DNA from: Loki-b32 sp964493385
GTDB taxonomy: Archaea > Asgardarchaeota > Lokiarchaeia > Sigyniarchaeales > SOKP01
Assembly: GCA_964493385.1 (NCBI GenBank)
Contig: CAZBNW010000043.1
Span: 1 to 20,104 of the forward strand
DNA: 20,104 nt
Reading direction: 5' to 3'
Position numbers and translations under genes: made by a program. Position 1 is the stretch's first letter, and each line of letters starts with the position of its first letter. This document shows positions 1 through 8,563 of this stretch, piece by piece. Below the pieces are notes generated by a model, which saw only the letters and a program-made list of their open reading frames with translations, had not been told where the DNA came from and did no database searches.

Positions 1-1
1 T

Positions 2-49
2 TTTGGTTTTAAGCTAAAAATTCCGAAGGAAATTAGTAAAATTTTTTAG
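2..49 (+). CDS. C-terminal tail of an upstream gene (partial, cut by window edge)
   Basis: The frame starting at base 2 is open from the window edge to a TAG at 47-49 and encodes FGFKLKIPKEISKIF. The two other forward frames have stops in this stretch. The stop lies two bases before the ATG at 52, the same spacing as between the next two genes, so this is probably the end of another gene of the same operon. Only 15 residues are visible, so no function can be assigned and chance openness is not excluded. Confidence 0.45.
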   Translation, partial: FGFKLKIPKEISKIF

Positions 50-51
50 GA

Positions 52-1227
52 ATGATTAATTATCCCACTTACTCTTTTTCACTGAAATATTTTAGCAGTT
101 TTAATACTAAGGAGTGGATTTTAGGCATGGAACATAGAAAATTAACATTGGAACATGATAAAAACTTAATCGATAAAATTCTTGACAATATAGATATGAG
201 ATTTATAATTCTCTTCCTTTATATCATAAGAAATGATTTATTTAAAGATTTAAGTGATCAAACTCTCATAGAATCTTATGAGAGGATTTTAATATTAGAT
301 GAAATTTATAAAAACAACGTTGTAAATTTCTGGGATGAAGAGTTTATTGAAATTTATATAGATTTAGGTTTAATAAAAAATGTTCGAAGTTTGAGAGAGT
401 TTGAACAAAAAAATGAAGATTTTATTATAAAGTTAGGAGAAGAAACCATAACAATTGAAAAAGATACAATCTCTGTTCCAGATGATACACTTTTTTTAAT
501 CATAAATAAGAAATTTAAATTTTTAACTAGAAGGAATTTTAATTTAGCTCTTACAAGGCTAGAAGGTGTAAGATGTGAGAAAAGTAGTATTATTCATTCA
601 TTAATTTCTGGAATCGGTGAACATGATTATGCAATATCAGATGATTTTTATTATATTTTAGACCGATATGGGAATATTTATCAAGCAATTAAAATTGAAG
701 TTACCATTGAAGGGTTTTTTCAAAAGTTTAAAGAAATTCAAGAAAAAATTAACAGATTTATTAAAATTTTTGAACCAGCATTAAATACAAAGCTAATTAT
801 GAAAAAAATCAATAAAGCTATAGAAGAAAATAAAGATATTTTTCAATATCTTAAAGATGAGAAAGTGGAACTCTCAGATAAGTTCACTTATGACAAAATT
901 AAAAAAGATGATGACATCTATAAACAATGGAATTCTCAATTATTGTCCTTATTAAAAAAAAGGCACAAAATGGAACAAATTAATAAGAGATTGATGGAAT
1001 TGAAAAAGATATATTCAGGTAAGGACAAAAAATTTAATTATTTGGAATTTATTGAAAAAGTTTCTTTTAATGAAGATGAAATAGTAAACAATATTCAAAA
1101 TTCATTGATCACCTTGCGAAAAGAGCTAGTTAATATTAATGAACAAATTTCCAAACTAACCGAGAAAGAATTAAAATTATTAAATCTGGATTATGAAAGA
1201 TTAATATTAATGAGTAGTGATGATTAA
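52..1227 (+). CDS. Unrecognised operon protein, helical with C-terminal coiled coil
   Basis: This 391-residue protein is not one I recognise. The ATG at 52 is the first possible start after in-frame stops at 34-39, and AGGA sits directly in front of it; a second ATG at 127 (residue 26) is possible. Residues 1-215 look globular and mixed alpha/beta, with hydrophobic helices near 48-66 and a motif region around LTRRNFNLALTRLEG. From about residue 225 the protein is lysine/glutamate-rich and helical, with heptad-like patterns at 225-255 and 300-385 suggesting coiled coils. There is no signal peptide or convincing membrane segment, so it is probably cytoplasmic. It is followed after two bases by the zinc-ribbon gene, so translation of the two is likely coupled. 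By context I infer a structural subunit of the complex encoded by this operon. Confidence 0.8.
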   Translation: MINYPTYSFSLKYFSSFNTKEWILGMEHRKLTLEHDKNLIDKILDNIDMRFIILFLYIIRNDLFKDLSDQTLIESYERILILDEIYKNNVVNFWDEEFIEIYIDLGLIKNVRSLREFEQKNEDFIIKLGEETITIEKDTISVPDDTLFLIINKKFKFLTRRNFNLALTRLEGVRCEKSSIIHSLISGIGEHDYAISDDFYYILDRYGNIYQAIKIEVTIEGFFQKFKEIQEKINRFIKIFEPALNTKLIMKKINKAIEENKDIFQYLKDEKVELSDKFTYDKIKKDDDIYKQWNSQLLSLLKKRHKMEQINKRLMELKKIYSGKDKKFNYLEFIEKVSFNEDEIVNNIQNSLITLRKELVNINEQISKLTEKELKLLNLDYERLILMSSDD

Positions 1228-1229
1228 AA

Positions 1230-2195
1230 TTGAATTGTCCTGCATGTGATATCGAGATGGAGATGTTAGTAGAGGGAATTTTTCAATGCCCTCAATGTAA
1301 AAAAATTATTAAGCAAAAAGATAAAAAAGCAGAAACAGAGGAGAAAAAGAACATTGAAGAAGGCGATTTTCAAGATGGTGATTATTTTCATAAAAACGCA
1401 AGTTTGAATAAACAATATGAGATCTGTGAAAAAGGAATTACAATAGATAAAACCGACAATCGATTATTCGCAGCATTAATTTGCCATAGTGCCTATTTAA
1501 AAGACGAGAAATATGTGAGATTATCTTGGTGGAAAAATTATCAACATGCGGGGATGTTCAAAATCTATGATAAATACGTTTTAAATAATCTTATAGTAGC
1601 TTTGGAAAAAGTTGATGAATCTTTTGATGAAATTTGGAGTTGGAGTGGAAGATACGGGAAACAAGAACCGAAAACTAAAGAGGAGTTAGAAAAAGAAAAG
1701 AATTTAGAGATTATAAAATATAGGATTCTTGAGAACAGAACCTGTCCTAGATGTAAAAAAAAAATGGATAAAATGAAATCCCATTATGAGTGCCAACACT
1801 GTGGAGAAATTGTTATATTAGAAGGATATAACCAACCAATTTTTAATATTTCACCAGAAGATCTCGATCTAAAGTTTCATGCAAATTTACCGATAAATTT
1901 TTACTTACCTGTGAGTGGGATAACTCTCAAATGGTTGATGGGTGAATGGAAAGCATTGGCAGTGATATATTCTAAGGATAATCCAAGTAAAAAATGGTTA
2001 AGGTTCTATTGGTGGATACGAGATTTAAGAAATATTTTAAAATATGGACAGAGAGAAATGGGAAATGGTACTCAAATGGGTTGGAAAACTCAGAAAGGCA
2101 TCTCTTCTCCAAATATTTATGATAAGAAGTTTGTGAGACCACTAATCAACGCGTTAAAAAATATTTCATTTGAATTAAATTGGACAATAAATTAA
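1230..2195 (+). CDS. Internally duplicated zinc-ribbon protein, possible PC4-like domains
   Basis: This 321-residue protein consists of two copies of one unit. Each copy begins with a zinc ribbon (C3/C6/C20/C23 and C172/C175/C188/C191). In each copy GIT (69 and 230) is followed exactly 32 residues later by the second W of a WW pair (101 and 262). Both then end in a helix of the form IYDKxxVxxLIxAL (112-125 and 296-309). The second copy carries about 23 extra residues before that helix. The strand-strand-helix order with an aromatic R-x-x-WW strand resembles the ssDNA-binding PC4 fold, but that is a guess from pattern only. The TTG start at 1230 is supported because a later ATG would remove the first CxxC and in-frame TGA lies just upstream. 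A run of ten A lies inside the second ribbon. It is probably a nucleic-acid-binding subunit of the operon's complex. Confidence 0.8.
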   Translation: MNCPACDIEMEMLVEGIFQCPQCKKIIKQKDKKAETEEKKNIEEGDFQDGDYFHKNASLNKQYEICEKGITIDKTDNRLFAALICHSAYLKDEKYVRLSWWKNYQHAGMFKIYDKYVLNNLIVALEKVDESFDEIWSWSGRYGKQEPKTKEELEKEKNLEIIKYRILENRTCPRCKKKMDKMKSHYECQHCGEIVILEGYNQPIFNISPEDLDLKFHANLPINFYLPVSGITLKWLMGEWKALAVIYSKDNPSKKWLRFYWWIRDLRNILKYGQREMGNGTQMGWKTQKGISSPNIYDKKFVRPLINALKNISFELNWTIN

Positions 2196-2225
2196 ATAGG
2201 CTGAATTAGGAATGTAGAGAAAAAG

Positions 2226-3365
2226 ATGGCAGAAATTCAAGATATAACATGGAAAGGATTATTAAATGGTTTTGAAAATGGGCTTGAAAAAGCATTAGAA
2301 GAACTGCAAAAAAGAGATGTGGAGAACATTCCTGGAGCAAGAGAAGCTCTTATTCAAAGATTAAACAATATGAAACTTCATTTTCCAAAAAATAATGGAG
2401 ATATTTTTTCAAAATCGATTAACGATAAAATTCAAAATGCTTTTTTTCCAAATACCAAGAATTTCTCCAAAGCTTTTGAAAAAATTTTGAAATCAAGAAC
2501 TCACGAGCAAGATTTTATCATTAATGAATTATTAAATGGATTTGTAACTTCTAAAGCAAATGTTATAGCATCTGGAACTCAAGGACCGATAATAGATAGA
2601 ATGGTTGAGGTGTTTAGCAAGAGAAATGACTTTCATATCGTTGATCATCAATTTTTTGCTATGTTTGGAGATCCAAATAAACCACGTCATTATGTGAAAA
2701 ATCAACTTGAAGAGCTTGTAAATATGTTTGGACTTGTGTCCAAAGAACTCGTAATTGAAAAAGATATAAGAAGGAGCGAAGAAAAAATTTATGTGTTCTA
2801 TACATTTCCAGATGAAATCATAAAAATTCTTGAAGAAAAATATTTGATCATTGATGAAGAATTAGGATATGCTTATGTTTCAAAAGATTTTGATAGAAAT
2901 GTATTTATATGCATGTTTTTAGCAAATGTTGCCATAAATAGGGATGATATTGAAAAAATTGGCGGATCTTACACTATTAATGGGATTTCAGCTATATTTG
3001 CATTAATTTTATTACTTAGCTTCATGCCAAAATTAAGTATTGATGAAACTAATCCCGTTTTAAACGATCCAAGTTTTGATGAAAAAAATATGAGTGTTAT
3101 TCCGAAATCTTGGATGATTAAACAAGTTTTAGAACCCTTATTCGAATCACTCATCAAAATCATAGCGTACAGAATAGGAGGAGGGTTGTGGTTATCGAAA
3201 ATAATTGATTCAGAAATTAATAAAAAGATTCATAATCAAATAAGATTTCTTCTTAAGGATGTTAATAAATGGATACTTGGGAATTTATGTCGTGTGGAGA
3301 TACCCATATTCGTTGAGATATCTAATATATTTACCGAAATTTTAGTAGGGTATGAGGAAGAATAA
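2226..3365 (+). CDS. Unrecognised operon protein, possible winged-helix segment
   Basis: I do not recognise this 379-residue protein. It starts at ATG 2226, 30 bases after the previous stop. Residues 1-110 are helical and charged. Residues about 125-205 have an order compatible with a winged helix: two helices, a likely recognition helix near RHYVKNQLEELVNMFG (155-170) and a charged hairpin ending in EEKIYVFYTFP. One strongly hydrophobic stretch (about 254-272, containing AIFALILLLSF) could be a buried helix or a single membrane segment. A glycine-rich turn (RIGGGLWLSK) follows near 318-327. No catalytic motif is visible. The position between the zinc-ribbon and the next unknown gene in a closely spaced run suggests a dedicated subunit. 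Conservation beyond this operon cannot be judged from the sequence alone. Confidence 0.78.
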   Translation: MAEIQDITWKGLLNGFENGLEKALEELQKRDVENIPGAREALIQRLNNMKLHFPKNNGDIFSKSINDKIQNAFFPNTKNFSKAFEKILKSRTHEQDFIINELLNGFVTSKANVIASGTQGPIIDRMVEVFSKRNDFHIVDHQFFAMFGDPNKPRHYVKNQLEELVNMFGLVSKELVIEKDIRRSEEKIYVFYTFPDEIIKILEEKYLIIDEELGYAYVSKDFDRNVFICMFLANVAINRDDIEKIGGSYTINGISAIFALILLLSFMPKLSIDETNPVLNDPSFDEKNMSVIPKSWMIKQVLEPLFESLIKIIAYRIGGGLWLSKIIDSEINKKIHNQIRFLLKDVNKWILGNLCRVEIPIFVEISNIFTEILVGYEEE

Positions 3366-3389
3366 AATCATTATAAATTGAGGCAAAAA

Positions 3390-4697
3390 ATGAGTTATAA
3401 GAAAAAGTCTACGAGAAAAGTAAAACCAGGGAGAAAAAGAGAAAAATGGACAGATATACTGCCAAGATACTTAACTTTTTTAAGCCATATGCGTCCAATT
3501 CTTAGAGAGACAAGAAGAATAATTATTGATTTAGATGCAGATTTATTATTAGATACAGAAATTTTAGATAAAATACGTCAAGAAGAAGAAAAAAGAAATA
3601 TTCGTAAAGTCAGAGCACTCTCAGAATTTTCTGCTATGTATAGATCCAATGTTTATGAAATTATTAAAGATTTTATTGTTAAATATCGAGATAAAATCCC
3701 CATCATAGACATTAAAGATTACATTTTAGATTTTCTTCATGAATCAGTTGATGCATTGAACGTTTTACGTCATATAACTAATCCTGATGAATTGAATATG
3801 GAGAATACATATTTATATCAATTGGTTAAATTTGTTGAAGATAAATTATTTCCAAGAGGATCAAATCTAAAAATCATATATAATAAGTTATTACAGCATT
3901 CCCCTGAATTTTACGAGTGTCAACGACATCTTTTACAAACTCATACTTATTATCGAGAAAATTTAGAAAGTTCAGATTACTTTGAAATTCCAGGAATATC
4001 ACCAAAAATTTATCAAATAATTAACAATATAACCTCACTTTATAACTTAGATCCTAATTTTGGAGAATTTCCAGAACGGGAAAATCATGAAATTCCATTA
4101 ATATTAAAAAATGATGTATTTCTCCCCTATATTGATGCGATTGCGATTGCTGAAGAAGAAGCTATAGAAAAAGTTGCTGAACGTATAGGTTTACGTATAA
4201 TTGATGGGATATTTTTAGCACCCCAAGAAGATTTTGTAGAAATTTTATTAGAAAATAACTTTTTGAGGGAAAATAAGCAATCGGATGGAACAGTAAGATT
4301 CTATCCGCAATTAAGCAATGAAACATTAATAGTATATTATTTAGCTTTTGCGTCTCAAAGACGAGGTTTTTTATCAAAGGAATTAGTAAATTGGATTTCC
4401 ATGAATTTTGCGTTCCTAATATATATGGGTATTTTAAAATGGAAATTATCTGACGAAAACGTATTCTATGCAATCTTTAAAGATCTGCAAACAAACGAAA
4501 AAGTACTTCCATATTTGATGAAATTAATATGTTTTCCGAATTATTTAGGATTAGATAAGATGAAAATTAGAGATTCAGTTCAATATAGAAAAGAAATTTT
4601 TAATTTTATTGGATCCCAAATTGATAATCTTAAAGAATTTATTAATGAAATTGCAATTTATAATGAGAAATTAAAAAAAACACACAAGAAAAACTAA
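3390..4697 (+). CDS. Unrecognised operon protein with basic N-terminus, all-helical
   Basis: This protein of 435 residues is not one I recognise. I chose the ATG at 3390 because GAGG (3380-3383) stands six bases in front of it; an in-frame TTG at 3378 would add four residues and would overlap that Shine-Dalgarno sequence. The first 20 residues are strongly basic (KKKSTRKVKPGRKREK), like a nucleic-acid- or ribosome-contacting tail. The remainder is predicted mostly helical, with acidic patches (for example AIAEEEAIEKVAER) and no membrane segment. No enzyme motif was found. It directly precedes the AAA+ ATPase by 25 bases, so it may be the partner or adaptor on which the ATPase acts, but that is inferred only from order. 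Confidence 0.78.
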   Translation: MSYKKKSTRKVKPGRKREKWTDILPRYLTFLSHMRPILRETRRIIIDLDADLLLDTEILDKIRQEEEKRNIRKVRALSEFSAMYRSNVYEIIKDFIVKYRDKIPIIDIKDYILDFLHESVDALNVLRHITNPDELNMENTYLYQLVKFVEDKLFPRGSNLKIIYNKLLQHSPEFYECQRHLLQTHTYYRENLESSDYFEIPGISPKIYQIINNITSLYNLDPNFGEFPERENHEIPLILKNDVFLPYIDAIAIAEEEAIEKVAERIGLRIIDGIFLAPQEDFVEILLENNFLRENKQSDGTVRFYPQLSNETLIVYYLAFASQRRGFLSKELVNWISMNFAFLIYMGILKWKLSDENVFYAIFKDLQTNEKVLPYLMKLICFPNYLGLDKMKIRDSVQYRKEIFNFIGSQIDNLKEFINEIAIYNEKLKKTHKKN

Positions 4698-4722
4698 AAT
4701 AAAAAAAATGAGTTGATAAAAT

Positions 4723-5832
4723 ATGGGTAAATCTAGTACTGAGAAGGAAGATACTATAATATATTCTGATGATGTTATAAAAGAACGAGTTGGAAAATAT
4801 GGAGCCGTTTATCTTCCTTCAGATATTAAAGAAACCATAGATGATATTTTAGGAAATGAAATAAAAAAAGAGATTTTAGATGACTTTTTTAAAGCATTAA
4901 AAAAATATGATGAATTTACTGAAAATTTAAAAAATACTAAATTAACTCCAAATCTGACAGTTCTTCTTTATGGTCCCCCGGGTACAGGAAAAACATCTTT
5001 AACAAGAGGTTTTGCCAAAAAATATGATATCCCAATATGTGTTGTAGAATCTGATAGGCTTGTATCACCATTACTTGGAGATACAATTAAAAATATTCGA
5101 GGAGTTGTTGAATTAGCAGCTGAAATTGCCAAAGAAAGAGGAGCTTTTATTTTATTTTTTGATGAAATCGATGCAATTGGCTCTGAAAGATCTAATATTC
5201 ATGAAGTAGGAGAAATTAAACGAGCAGTAATTTCTTTTCTCCAAGTTATTGATAGAATAAATTATGAGGGAGTACCACTAGCAATTTTTGGAGCTACAAA
5301 TCATCAACATCAGCTAGATTCGGCAATATGGCGTCGTTTCACATTTCATTTTAAATTTGATTTCCCCGATTTTCATCTAAGAAAAAAAATTATTGAATCC
5401 TTCATCAATGAAGTAAGAAATGCGAAAATTGGGGTTGATGATTCAATTTTTTCGAATTTAAACAATGAATATAAAGAAGTTCAAGTAGTATCAAAAGAAT
5501 TAGAGGCTAAATTAGGACGATATGTTTCTGAATTTGATGATAATGTTTTATGGGAAGAAATTAGAAAAAAAAATAAAACAGAGGGGCTTTTATTTTTAAC
5601 ATATGGATATTCTGGATCGGACATTGAAAGGGGGACTAGAGTTGCTTTATTGAAATCAATCAATATGGGGCTTTTAACTTATGATATCTTTTATAATTCA
5701 TTAAAGTTAGTTGGTGGCACTGCTATTCATGTTCAAAGACAAGATATTTTAGGTGACACAAAACAAATCTCATCACGTATAAGGAGATATAAGGAACATA
5801 AAAAAAGTACCCCCGGCCCTCCCGAAATATAA
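4723..5832 (+). CDS. AAA+ ATPase (classical AAA clade)
   Basis: This is a 369-residue ATPase with a single AAA module. Visible motifs are Walker A GPPGTGKT (84-91), Walker B FILFFDEID (142-150), a sensor-1-type asparagine in ATNH (191-194), paired arginines RR (204-205) at the arginine-finger position, and the sensor-2 motif GYSGSDIE (295-302). The family forms ring hexamers that remodel or unfold protein partners using ATP. All key residues are present, so it should be active. Between the arginine finger and sensor 2 lies an enlarged, charged stretch (about 235-290), longer than usual. The N-terminal 40 residues are short and give no recognisable substrate domain. The protein ends in a proline-rich tail (TPGPPEI). 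The start is supported by GAGTTGAT (4710-4717) five bases before ATG. It is the only clear energy-consuming enzyme in the operon, so it is probably the motor of the system. Confidence 0.95.
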   Translation: MGKSSTEKEDTIIYSDDVIKERVGKYGAVYLPSDIKETIDDILGNEIKKEILDDFFKALKKYDEFTENLKNTKLTPNLTVLLYGPPGTGKTSLTRGFAKKYDIPICVVESDRLVSPLLGDTIKNIRGVVELAAEIAKERGAFILFFDEIDAIGSERSNIHEVGEIKRAVISFLQVIDRINYEGVPLAIFGATNHQHQLDSAIWRRFTFHFKFDFPDFHLRKKIIESFINEVRNAKIGVDDSIFSNLNNEYKEVQVVSKELEAKLGRYVSEFDDNVLWEEIRKKNKTEGLLFLTYGYSGSDIERGTRVALLKSINMGLLTYDIFYNSLKLVGGTAIHVQRQDILGDTKQISSRIRRYKEHKKSTPGPPEI

Positions 5833-5880
5833 ATAAAATCAAAATGAGTTAATTATATAATAATTTTTTTCTTGTATATT

Positions 5881-6921
5881 ATGAGTAATAATCAATTATT
5901 TAATCTGGAAAAAATTAAGGAATTAACAATTCCAATTGAAGAACTCCAAGTAGAACTAAATCAATTAAATGAGAACTCATCAAGAATTACTAAAAATATA
6001 GATATCATTGAAAAAGATTTTATTGATAAGAATTTTCTTTCCCAGATAGCAAGTATAAAAGAATTGATGCAAAAAGTAAATAATAAATTGAATAAGATTT
6101 CAAAAATTAATCTCAATAAATTTCTGGATTTTCAGGACAAGCTAGTTAGAAAATTTAAAGAAAATTTTAAAGATAATTTAAAAAATTTAAATATTAATGA
6201 AGAAATAACAAAAAAAATAGGATTATCTCTAATAGAAGATAAAAAGATTAGCAAAATCATCGATTTTGTATCCTCTATTCCTTCAATTGAAATTCCACAA
6301 TGGTTAGAGCTTTTAGATTCTTTAAAATATAATACACTTTTTCTAAAATCAGTAAAAAAATTGAAAAGTTATTATCAAGATTCAATACAAATAAGACTTA
6401 AAACAGAATTGAGTAAAATTCCTGAGGATACAGATCCAATTTTATTAAGTGAGTATAAAAAGTTTTTCGAAGAGAATTCTAGTTTGACATTTATCGAGTT
6501 CTTGCAAACTCTTGAGAATCAGTTAGCACACCAAGAGCTAATAGCTAAAAGAGAGGTTATAAAAAAGGCAAGAGAGAAAGAAGAATTAGAAAAACTAAAA
6601 AAGAGACAAAAAGAACAAAAAGAAACATATGAAGATTATTTGAAGCTTTCTGAAAGAGAATTTAAGAGATTGAGACGGAAAAAACGCAGAGAAAAGTTAA
6701 CAGATATTTCCACAAAACCCAATGAAAAAAAACCAATTGAGATCAGCGATGAAGTTTCTGAAAAAATTAAAAAATTTAAGTCTAAATTTGAAAAGAGCTT
6801 TAATGAAAAATACATGATTCAGAAAGATGAAGATAAAGATCCTATTGATTTAATTAGAAAAAGGAAGAAGAGAAAAGAAAAAGAGTATAAGCAATACAAA
6901 GAACATTTTAATAATCAATAA
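5881..6921 (+). CDS. Highly charged coiled-coil protein of the operon
   Basis: This 346-residue protein is lysine/glutamate-rich and almost wholly helical, with no recognised family. Residues about 10-100 show heptad repeats. Residues 130-200 look like a small helical domain (IEIPQWLELLDSLKY). From about 215 there is a long, very charged helix followed by basic clusters (RLRRKKRREK and RKRKKRKEKEYK), suitable for binding nucleic acid or an acidic partner. The ATG at 5881 is preferred over an in-frame TTG at 5872, although neither has a close Shine-Dalgarno sequence; the nearest similar sequence (TGAGTTAAT) is about 28 bases upstream. A kleisin-like linker role next to the SMC-like gene is conceivable, but I see no C-terminal winged helix to support it. 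Confidence 0.75.
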   Translation: MSNNQLFNLEKIKELTIPIEELQVELNQLNENSSRITKNIDIIEKDFIDKNFLSQIASIKELMQKVNNKLNKISKINLNKFLDFQDKLVRKFKENFKDNLKNLNINEEITKKIGLSLIEDKKISKIIDFVSSIPSIEIPQWLELLDSLKYNTLFLKSVKKLKSYYQDSIQIRLKTELSKIPEDTDPILLSEYKKFFEENSSLTFIEFLQTLENQLAHQELIAKREVIKKAREKEELEKLKKRQKEQKETYEDYLKLSEREFKRLRRKKRREKLTDISTKPNEKKPIEISDEVSEKIKKFKSKFEKSFNEKYMIQKDEDKDPIDLIRKRKKRKEKEYKQYKEHFNNQ

Positions 6922-6938
6922 TTAAAAAGATAAAGGTA

Positions 6939-8558
6939 TTGAACATTCAAGGAAACAATTTTAAGGTATCCATTGGGTCAAAAGAAGTTCTAATTCAAGA
7001 TAAATTCTCATTGATTAATGGAAAAATCAAAAAGAATTTATTAAATAAATATAAAAATGATTTGTTTCTTGAACTTTCTGGAGATTTAAATAAAATTCCT
7101 ATTGAAAAACTGATTGGGCTTTTACAAGAAGAATCTGAAGAATTTCATAAATTAGTGAGATCTATAAAATTATTAGATTTTTTACATGAATATCGTAAAA
7201 TTGTTTCTAATAATATAACTATCTCTTCACAATACAATGAGATTATACAAAATTTAATTCTTATTCTCAAATATAATGAGCTTTTAAAAGAAAAGGAAGT
7301 GCTACTAAGAGAATTAGAAGTATCAGAACAGTATAAAAAATCAAGCGATGCTACCGCGATAACAGATTTACTAAAGAAATTATATAAATCCTTAGCCACA
7401 AACAAAAAAAAATTAGAGTTTCTAGAAGAAGATTATTTACAAAGGAAAAATCAGGTTGATCAGATTAAAAAAGTAATGAATGAATATAATTCAAAAATTC
7501 AGGAATTAACCAATCAAAAAAAACAATGCTTTAGCCAAATTAATAGAATCACTCGAGAAATGGCGGGGGAAACTCAAGGATTAAAAAAAGAGAATAAAAA
7601 TGATATATTAAAGTCCAAAAACAATTTGTCAAATGCAGAAAAAATAAAAAAACTGCAAAAGAAAGCAAAAGAAATTCAATTTGAAATTAATAATATTAAG
7701 TCAAAAAAAGATCAAACTCAGTTAAAGTTAGAAGAATTAACTCCAATTTTCGAAGTTTATAAAAATGATTATCAAGCAGTTTTAGAAATAATCAATACTG
7801 AGGAAAAAAGAATAAAAGATTTACAATCTGAACTTAAAAGCAAAATTAAAGACGGCGAAAATACAATTATTAAGGAAATTGATTTAATTGATTTAAAATC
7901 ATTAAGACCATCACAAGAAATTAAAGACGATATTGAAAAAAAAGATTCTGAATTAGATAAGATAATAATTCCAGAAATTTATTATAATCCTCAGAATCCT
8001 AGTGACTTATATCCAATCATTAAAAAACTAACGGAGTTTGATAATAAAATAAAGAATCGTGAATCAGATATTATTATCACTTTAGATGAAAAAGAAACTT
8101 CCAACTGTATCGAACAATTTAGAGAATTAGAGAATGCTCTGAACGAGATAGAATCTTTAACAAACAAATTTTTATTTGAGATTAATTTAAAATCCCAATT
8201 TAGAATTATAGTAAGTGATGATCATAAGAGCTTCCATATTAATTTAAAATTCATTAGAAAGGATAAGGAACAAGTTGATTTTGAGGAATTAACTACTCCT
8301 GAAAAAATCTTCTTCATTATTGTATTTTATATCTCAATAAAACTCTATATAAAAATAGAAAATATCATTTTTTCAAATGTATCAATTTTAAGTAAATATA
8401 ATAAAGCAGGTTCTATTTATAGAACAATAAGAACTATTTTGCCAATTTTCGAAAGAGAGGATGCTCTATCAAAATTTAATCTAATCTTTATCATTTCGAA
8501 CTTAGAATTGAAAAAAGAAATTAAAAATTTAAAAATTACAACAATTAAGGAGAGCTGA
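6939..8558 (+). CDS. Coiled-coil protein with degenerate SMC-like head
   Basis: This 539-residue protein has a small N-terminal globular part (1-100), long coiled coil (about 105-305 and 385-412, with a break around 310-380), and a C-terminal globular part. The C-terminal part (412-535) follows the order of an SMC/Rad50 C-lobe: two strands, then ELTTPEK (450-456) where the signature LSGGEK would be, a hydrophobic helix (457-470), IIFSNVS (476-482) at the Walker B position, a helix, and FNLIFIISN (513-521) in place of the final strand with its H-loop. The Walker B acidic residues and signature glycines are absent, and the N-terminus has no Walker A, so ATP hydrolysis is not expected. The match is by pattern, not alignment. 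TTG 6939 has AAGG just upstream. The winged-helix gene that follows after five bases fits an SMC-partner pairing. Confidence 0.78.
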   Translation: MNIQGNNFKVSIGSKEVLIQDKFSLINGKIKKNLLNKYKNDLFLELSGDLNKIPIEKLIGLLQEESEEFHKLVRSIKLLDFLHEYRKIVSNNITISSQYNEIIQNLILILKYNELLKEKEVLLRELEVSEQYKKSSDATAITDLLKKLYKSLATNKKKLEFLEEDYLQRKNQVDQIKKVMNEYNSKIQELTNQKKQCFSQINRITREMAGETQGLKKENKNDILKSKNNLSNAEKIKKLQKKAKEIQFEINNIKSKKDQTQLKLEELTPIFEVYKNDYQAVLEIINTEEKRIKDLQSELKSKIKDGENTIIKEIDLIDLKSLRPSQEIKDDIEKKDSELDKIIIPEIYYNPQNPSDLYPIIKKLTEFDNKIKNRESDIIITLDEKETSNCIEQFRELENALNEIESLTNKFLFEINLKSQFRIIVSDDHKSFHINLKFIRKDKEQVDFEELTTPEKIFFIIVFYISIKLYIKIENIIFSNVSILSKYNKAGSIYRTIRTILPIFEREDALSKFNLIFIISNLELKKEIKNLKITTIKES

Positions 8559-8563
8559 ATATA

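Noticed and set aside
1755..1764. Run of ten A as a programmed frameshift site
   Set aside because: The zero frame continues into an intact second zinc ribbon and repeated domain, so no recoding is needed.
3378..3389. TTG start at 3378 for the basic helical protein
   Set aside because: The GAGG motif that would serve as ribosome binding site overlaps this TTG and is correctly spaced for the ATG at 3390.
5881..6921. Charged coiled-coil protein as a kleisin
   Set aside because: It lies next to the SMC-like gene, but no C-terminal winged helix or other kleisin hallmark is visible, so I only mention the possibility.
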